NCBI RefSeq assembly: GCF_032854445.1
Contig: NC_088302.1
Span: 1,552,001 to 1,616,000 of the forward strand
Direction of reading: 5' to 3'
Source: Liolophura sinensis
Taxonomy: Eukaryota > Mollusca > Polyplacophora > Chitonida > Chitonidae
Length of the DNA: 64,000 nucleotides
Part shown: one piece after another, positions 58,184 to 64,000 of the stretch
How the letters are laid out: every line of letters begins with the position of its first letter
Numbering within the stretch: position 1 is the stretch's first letter
Notes under the pieces: model-generated
What the model was told of the DNA's origin: nothing
The model's input: only the letters and a program-made list of their open reading frames with translations
Database searches by the model: none
Translations under genes and position numbers: made by a program

Positions 58184-59149
58184 TGTGATATAAACTGGTA
58201 ACTACATGATTCGGTTGTCTGGTTATTACACAATACACACTGGTAACTACATGATTGGTTTGTCTGGTTATTACACAATACACACTTGTAACTACATGAT
58301 TAGATTGACTGGTTATTACACGATACACACTGGTAACTACATGATTCGGTTGTTTTGTTATTACACGATACACACTGGTAACTACATCATTCGGTTGACT
58401 GGTTATTACACGATACACACTGGTAACTACATAATTTGGTTGACTGGTTATTACACGATACACACTGGTAACTACATGATTCGGTTGTCTGGTTATTACA
58501 CAATACACACTGGTAACTACATGATTGGTTTGTCTGGTTATTACACAATACACACTTGTAACTACATGATTAGATTGACTGGTTATTACACGATACACAC
58601 TGGTAACAACATGATTAGACTGATTGGTTATTACACGATACACACTGGTAACTGCATGATTCGGTTGATTGGTTATTACACGATACACACTGGTAACTAT
58701 ATCATTCGGTTGACAGGTTATTACACGATACACACTGGTAACTGCATGATTTGGATGCCTGGTTATTACACGATACACACTGGTAACTACATGATTCGGT
58801 TGTCTGGTTATTACACGATACACACTGGTAACTACATGATTCGGCTGACTGGTTATTACACGATAAACACAGGTAACTATATAAGCTGGTAGACTGGTTC
58901 CTAAACGATACACACCGGTAACCCTATAGACTGGATGATTTGTCACTCCATGATGCACACAGGTAACTATATAAACTGGTTGACTGGTTCCTACACGATA
59001 CACACCGATAACCCTATAGACTGGATGATTTGTCACTCCATGATGCACAAAGGTAACTATATAAACTGGCTGACTGGTTCCTATACGATATACACTGGTA
59101 ACTACATAAATTTGTTGACTGGTTAATGCACGATACACACTGGGCGTAC

Positions 59150-59345
59150 TAGATTTATGTGAGGCTGAGTTCGAAGTTGACTGGGTGGGACTCCATGGCG
59201 GATGCTACTGTCAGTGTACGTACTTTGGCTGTGTGAGGATCGCTTAGAAGTTGACCTGATGGGACTCCATGGCTGTTGGAAGGGTAAGTGTACGTAATGT
59301 GTCTGGGTGAGGATCGCTTCGAAGTTGGTTGGTTATTAAACAATA
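59150..59345. repeat. Embedded 66-72-bp repeat spacer, copy 1
   Basis: Repeated phrase 'gaagttgac...gggactccatgg' occurs about three times with 66-72 bp spacing, interrupting the 45/90-bp array. The same spacer recurs at 59900-60095, and relatives at 61695-61900. Confidence 0.85.
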
Positions 59346-59899
59346 CACACTGGTAACTACATGATTCGGTTGTCTGGTTCCTACACGATACACACCGATA
59401 ACCCTATAGACTGGATGATTTGTCACTCCATGATGCTCACAAGTAACTATATAAACTGGTTGACTGGTTCCTACACGATACACACCGGTAACCCTATAGA
59501 CTGGATGATTTGTCACTCCATGATGCACACAGGTAACTATATAAACTGGCTGACTGGTTCCTACGCTCTACACACCGGTAACCCTATAGACTGGATGATT
59601 TGTCACTCCATGATGCACACAGGTAACTATATCGACTGGTTGTCTGGTTCCTACGCTCTACACACCGGTAACCCTATAGACTGGATGATTTGTCACTCCA
59701 TGATGCACACAGGTAACTATATAAACTGGTTGACTGGATCTTACACGATACACACCGGTAACCCTATAGACTGGATGATTAGTTACTTCATGATGCACAC
59801 AGGTAACTATATCGACTGGTTGTCTGGTTCCTACACGATATACACTGGTAACTACATAAATTTGTTGACTGGTTAATGCACGATACACACTGGGCGTAC

Positions 59900-60095
59900 T
59901 AGATTTATGTGAGGCTGAGTTCGAAGTTGACTGGGTGGGACTCCATGGCGGATGCTACTGTCAGTGTACGTACTTTGACTGGGTGAGGATCGCTTAGAAG
60001 TTGACCTGATGGGACTCCATGGCTGTTGGAAGGGTAAGTGTACGTAATGTGCCTGGGTGAGGATCGCTTCGAAGTTGGTTGGTTATTAAACAATA
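59900..60095. repeat. Embedded 66-72-bp repeat spacer, copy 2
   Basis: Nearly identical to 59150-59345 at a 750-bp offset, which dates the block duplication as recent relative to the array. Confidence 0.85.
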
Positions 60096-61694
60096 CACAC
60101 TGGTAACTACATGATTCGGTTGTCTGGTTCCTACACGATACACGCCGGTAACCCTATAGACTGGATGATTAGTTACTTCATGATGCACACAGGTAACTAT
60201 ATAAACTGGTTGACTAGTTCCTACACGATACACACCGATAACCCTATAGACTGGATGATTAGTTACTTCATGATGCACACAGGTAACTATATAAACTGGT
60301 TGACTGGTTCCTACACGATACACTCCGGTAACCCTATACACTGGATGATTGGTTACTTCAAGATGCACACGGGCACATATATAAACTGGTTGACTGGTTC
60401 CTACACGCTACACACCGGTAACCCTATAGACTGGATGATTGGTTACTTCATGACACACACAGGTAACTATATAAACTGGTTGGCTGGTTCCTACACAATA
60501 CACACCGGTAACCCTATAGACTGGATGATTGGTTACTTCAAGATGCACACAGGTAACTATATCGACTGGTTGACTGGTTCCTACACAATACACACCGGTA
60601 ACCCTATAGACTGGATGATTAGTTACTTCATGATGCACACAGGTAACTATATAAACTGGTTGGCTGGTTCCTACACAATACACACCGGTAACCCTATACA
60701 CTGGATGATTTGTCACTCCATGATGCACACAGGTAACTATATAAACTGGCTGACTGGATCCTACACGATACACACCGATAACCCTATAGACTGGATGATT
60801 TGTCACTCCATGATGCACACAGGTAACTATATAAACTGGTTGACTGGTTCCTAAACGATACACACCGGTAACCCTATAGACTGGATGATTTGTCACTCCA
60901 TGATGCACACAGGTAACTATATAAACTGGCTGACTGGTTCCTACACGATATACACCGGTAACCCTTTAGACTGGATGATTTGTCACTCCATGATGCACAC
61001 AGGTAACTATATATACTGGCTGACTGGTTCCTACACGATACACACCGATAACCCTATAGAATGGATGATTAGTTACTTCATGAAGCACACAGGTAACTAT
61101 ATCGACTGGTTGACTAGTTCCTACACGATATACACCGGTAACCCTATAGACTGGATGATTTGTCACTCCATGATGCACACAGGTAACTATATAAACTGGC
61201 TGATTGGATCCTACACGATACATACTGGTAACCCTATAGACTGGATGATTAGTTACTTCATGATGCACACAGGTAACTATATAAACTGGTTGACTGGTTC
61301 CTACACGATACACGCCGGTAACCCTATACACTGGATGATTTGTCACCCCATGATGCACACAGGTAACTATATAAACTGGTTGACTGGTTCCTACACCATA
61401 CACACCGGTAACCCTATAGACTGGATGATTTGTCACTCCATGATGCACACAGGTAACTATATAAACTGGTTGACTGGTTCCTACACGATACACACCGGTA
61501 ACCCTTTAGACTGGATGATTTGTCACTCCATGATGCACACAGGTAACTATATAAACTGGCTGACTGGTTCCTACACGCTACACACCGGTAACTACATAAA
61601 TTTGTTGACTGGTTCTTACGCGACACACACTGATAACGACATCAGTTGGTTGACTGGTTACTACAGGATAATCACTGGTAACTACATAAATTTG

Positions 61695-61900
61695 TTGATG
61701 CGGGTGCTGATGCCAGTTGCGTCTGATGAGAGACTCGCTGCGAAGCTGACAGGGAGAGACTCCATGATTGGTGCTGGTGCCAATGTAAGTACTGCGTCTG
61801 TGCGAGACTCGCTGCGAAGTTGACTTGGTGGGACTCCATGGCGGGTGCTGGTGCCAATGTACGTACTGCGTCTGTGCGAGACTTGCTGTGAAGTTAAACT
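61695..61900. repeat. 66-72-bp repeat at the array end, about 3 copies
   Basis: Units carry cgctgcgaagttgac, gggactccatggcgggtgct and gtacgtactgcgtctgtgcg. They are clearly related to the spacers embedded in the 45/90-bp array, so this is probably the original flank from which the spacers were copied. Confidence 0.85.
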
Positions 61901-62121
61901 GCAGTATTCACCCACACAAACTATATTATAATAAATAAATTTCAGAGAAACAGTATTTATAGATCGAAGAAAAATTGCATACTACCATATTTAACGTCTA
62001 CTGGCCCATATATTGATTTGATGACTTTTTGGGGATGAAGTTTTTTCATGGTTGATGACACACTTGAAAGGAGATCAAATCTGGTGGAAAATTACTTGAA
62101 TTATTATGGTGAAATATATTT

Positions 62122-62370
62122 TGATTTTATTTATTTGATTGTTGGTTTAGGCAGTACCGGTACTCAAGAATGCTTCACTTATACCACAGAGGTCAGCATT
62201 ATGGTGGGAGCAAACCTGGCAGAGCCTGAGCAAAAAAAACGACCATCCGCAGGTTATTTGCAGGCCTTCCCACGTATGGCCACAGAGGAAGCCAGCATGA
62301 GCTGACTGTGAGATGCTCCTGGGTCATTTCGCGGCGTTGGCACACTAAACACCTCGGCCACGGGGACTCC
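62122..62370 (-). mobile_element. SINE family A, near full-length copy
   Basis: The 3' end and tail are at left (tttatttatttgattg, gtactcaagaatgcttcact), then the body (gtcagcattatggtgggag, gaccatccgcaggtt, aggccttcccacg, ggaagccagcatgagctg), and the head at right. In the head a deletion removes the B-box region and the A box is decayed (cacctcggccacggggactcc). Confidence 0.88.
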
Positions 62371-64000
62371 TTGGTGAATTATAAAAAGTTTTTTATAATA
62401 AAAAATCTGTGTAGTTAATAAAATATATTCATATATATTCCTACGATCTTTTATATTTTGCTAACTTTATCATTCAGTAAAGTTTTTAATTTTAACCATC
62501 GCTGTGACACTTGGGGACGGCTAACAAATTCATCTGGTTATTACTGGTTATCTATGGAATTGGTGAAGTGCGTGGCAACCTTTCTGATCGGTAGAACCAC
62601 TGCCTCGCCAATGTGGACAGGATTCATTAAGCGGTAACTAAACCGATATGAAAACCCAATAAACTCGTGATGATTCATAACTGGCGAATGAACTGTAATC
62701 CCCCTTAAAACGTCCTGCTAATGCATGGCGAATGTGTCCGTATCTAGCCTGGAGGAGTTCACAGTACATCTAACCACTTCTATATCTGGTCTCTTAAATT
62801 TAAAGTGAGCAAACAGGCTGTGGCAAATATGGACCTGCCAGGCGATATATGTGCATAGAAATATTGCAATTTACAGTCTCAGGTCATTTCGATCACGCAG
62901 GCACTGTAGGACCGTGTAAAGGTTGACTCATAATGCGGGCTAGACACAGATGTAACTCCTACACCGGTACTTTGTACATAGATCAGTCAGCAGATTGTCT
63001 TGGTGAAGCAGTACAGTTCTAAAGCTGTGTAAATGTTATCAAGTGCCACTCAGATAGTGGTAGGCGTCCTTGTACTGAGCCAAAAAGCCCTTCACCCATG
63101 AGGTCGAGAGTTCGAATCTAGCTGCCGCTACCCCGACAGTGGCTTTAAATCTGAATTGAAATTATTAAAACGCTAACGCCCGTCTGAATAGTGAAATACT
63201 CTGACATGTATAGGACCTCAAAGCCCATTCCATCGAATAATGGGGTTTGGTGTGATTATTCAATGGATACCTGTAGGGTGATATGGGCGAATTTAAAACA
63301 CATCAACTGGAACAAATATCAACGTCGACATGCACGCATGTCCATACGAATTCTTTTCATTGCATGTTGCATTGACGGTTTTGTTTTACACTTATTCTAT
63401 TGTCCCTGAAAAGCGCCAATTGGGATCAGGGGCAAGTTCTTACAGCCTACGTGTCCTTCTCCATACATACAATATACTCGTTTTTAATAATCTATATATA
63501 TTGTACAGGCGAAAGACAAAATCTACAGTTGTTTTAAAGGCTCTCAATAAAAAAAAAAAAAATAATAACAATTTAACATTGTCAGTCATCTGCGGGTCGC
63601 CTAAAGTATAAATCTTTTCATTTTCTGTTGCCATCACCCTAGTCCTACTTACATTATACAACGTGCAGTGGAAGAAAAAATGGTCCCCTCCCTCACACAA
63701 ATGTCCACACTGACAATGATGCCTGCAGCAGTGAGCTCTAACTGTTCAAGATTTTCCGATTGTGCTGCAGTATTGCCATGCAATGAAAACTTGTTACATG
63801 TACTAGTATAGGTCTAATGAAAGATAAATACATCTGTTAGAGAGCTTTTTCTGTCAAGCTGGTATTTCAGCAAGGTGTCTATACGCGCTAAACGGCGACT
63901 CATCTTTTACCATTCGGGCGCCCCGTTTAGTTGTTTTGTGCGTTAAACTAATATGTCAAGAAAACTTTAGTCTTGATGTCACCAAACACGTATAATTCTG
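62371..64000. other. Unassigned DNA, no gene seen
   Basis: No coding gene or known element recognised. A B-box-like agttcgaatctagc lies at 63108-63121 with no A box I can pair to it. A poly-A run lies at about 63549-63562. Short open frames at 63191-63700 overlap on both strands. Confidence 0.45.

Larger units (their letters stand above)
58185..61690. repeat. Large 45/90-bp minisatellite with nested higher-order repeats
   Basis: From 58185 to about 58880 the unit is 45 bp (ggttattacacgatacacac then tggtaactacatgattcggt and tgact), with a 270-bp (6-unit) block repeated (caatacacactggtaactac at 58231 and 58501). From about 58880 to 61580 it is a 90-bp dimer of two diverged 45-bp halves (tcctacacgatacacaccgg... 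and atttgtcactccatgatgca...). A 750-bp block containing a different spacer is duplicated (cgatacacactgggcg at 59131 and 59881). All periods are multiples of 15, so open frames of 120-320 codons exist on both strands; they are not genes. Confidence 0.95.

Noticed and set aside
58176-61823. Open frames of 166-320 codons on both strands
   Set aside because: Tandem 45/90-bp array; both strands are equally open, which real genes do not show.
63085-63135. tRNA or SINE head suggested by agttcgaatctagc
   Set aside because: Only a B-box-like phrase; no A box at the right distance and no recognisable SINE body.

Overview
The window is animal nuclear DNA, most likely from a mollusc or another lophotrochozoan. 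It has eukaryotic tRNA-derived SINEs, a BEL/Pao LTR retrotransposon, the 3' end of a non-LTR retrotransposon, microsatellites and many minisatellites. The mollusc placement rests on my recollection that the main SINE, whose body carries the phrases 'acgccgtactcaagaatatt' and 'catccgcaggttgctg', is common in mollusc genomes; no search was run. I found no intact host protein-coding gene, no exon I could name and no genuine tRNA, rRNA or snRNA gene. Most short open frames are chance, and the longest ones come from tandem repeats whose period is a multiple of three or whose units lack stops.

Layout. 1-5525 is mostly unassigned DNA with a 180-bp foldback element (2177-2356) and G-rich tracts. 5531-10653 is a decayed BEL/Pao LTR retrotransposon bounded by a 5-bp target duplication (ctatg). 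It has a 686-bp 5' LTR, gag remnants with a zinc knuckle and two pol remnants. Its 3' LTR has lost its first half to a deletion that also removed reverse transcriptase, RNase H and integrase. Two SINE insertions sit inside it; one (8059-8793) is a composite of two SINE families that carries a single pair of 12-bp target duplications. 13.5-19.1 kb is a cluster of arrays (49-, 42- and 28-bp units) plus a LINE 3' end at 18480-19043. 19-30 kb is largely unique DNA with old SINE fragments, a 43-bp array, a dispersed 140-bp repeat and two short spots that look like regulatory DNA (27635-27680 and 29373-29437). 30.5-39 kb is dominated by arrays of 37, 40, 41, 19 and 37 bp. 39-49 kb is mostly unique, with an (AT)40 tract. 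49.5-62 kb holds arrays of 32, 48, 37, about 16, about 25 and 45/90 bp. The last is a 3.5-kb array with nested higher-order structure. 62-64 kb is a SINE copy and unassigned DNA.

How it fits together. Tandem arrays cover about 14 kb, over a fifth of the window, and retroelement remnants a further 8-9 kb. The minisatellite families look unrelated in sequence, yet their periods bunch at 37, 40-43, 45 and 48-49 bp. The main relationships are between mobile elements: SINE family B and the LINE share a 3' tail (GACGTTAAA followed by CACT repeats), which suggests they share retrotransposition machinery. SINE family A has a different tail (CAATCAAATAAATAAA) and probably uses another partner. All coordinates, periods and copy counts were read by eye and may be off by a few bases.
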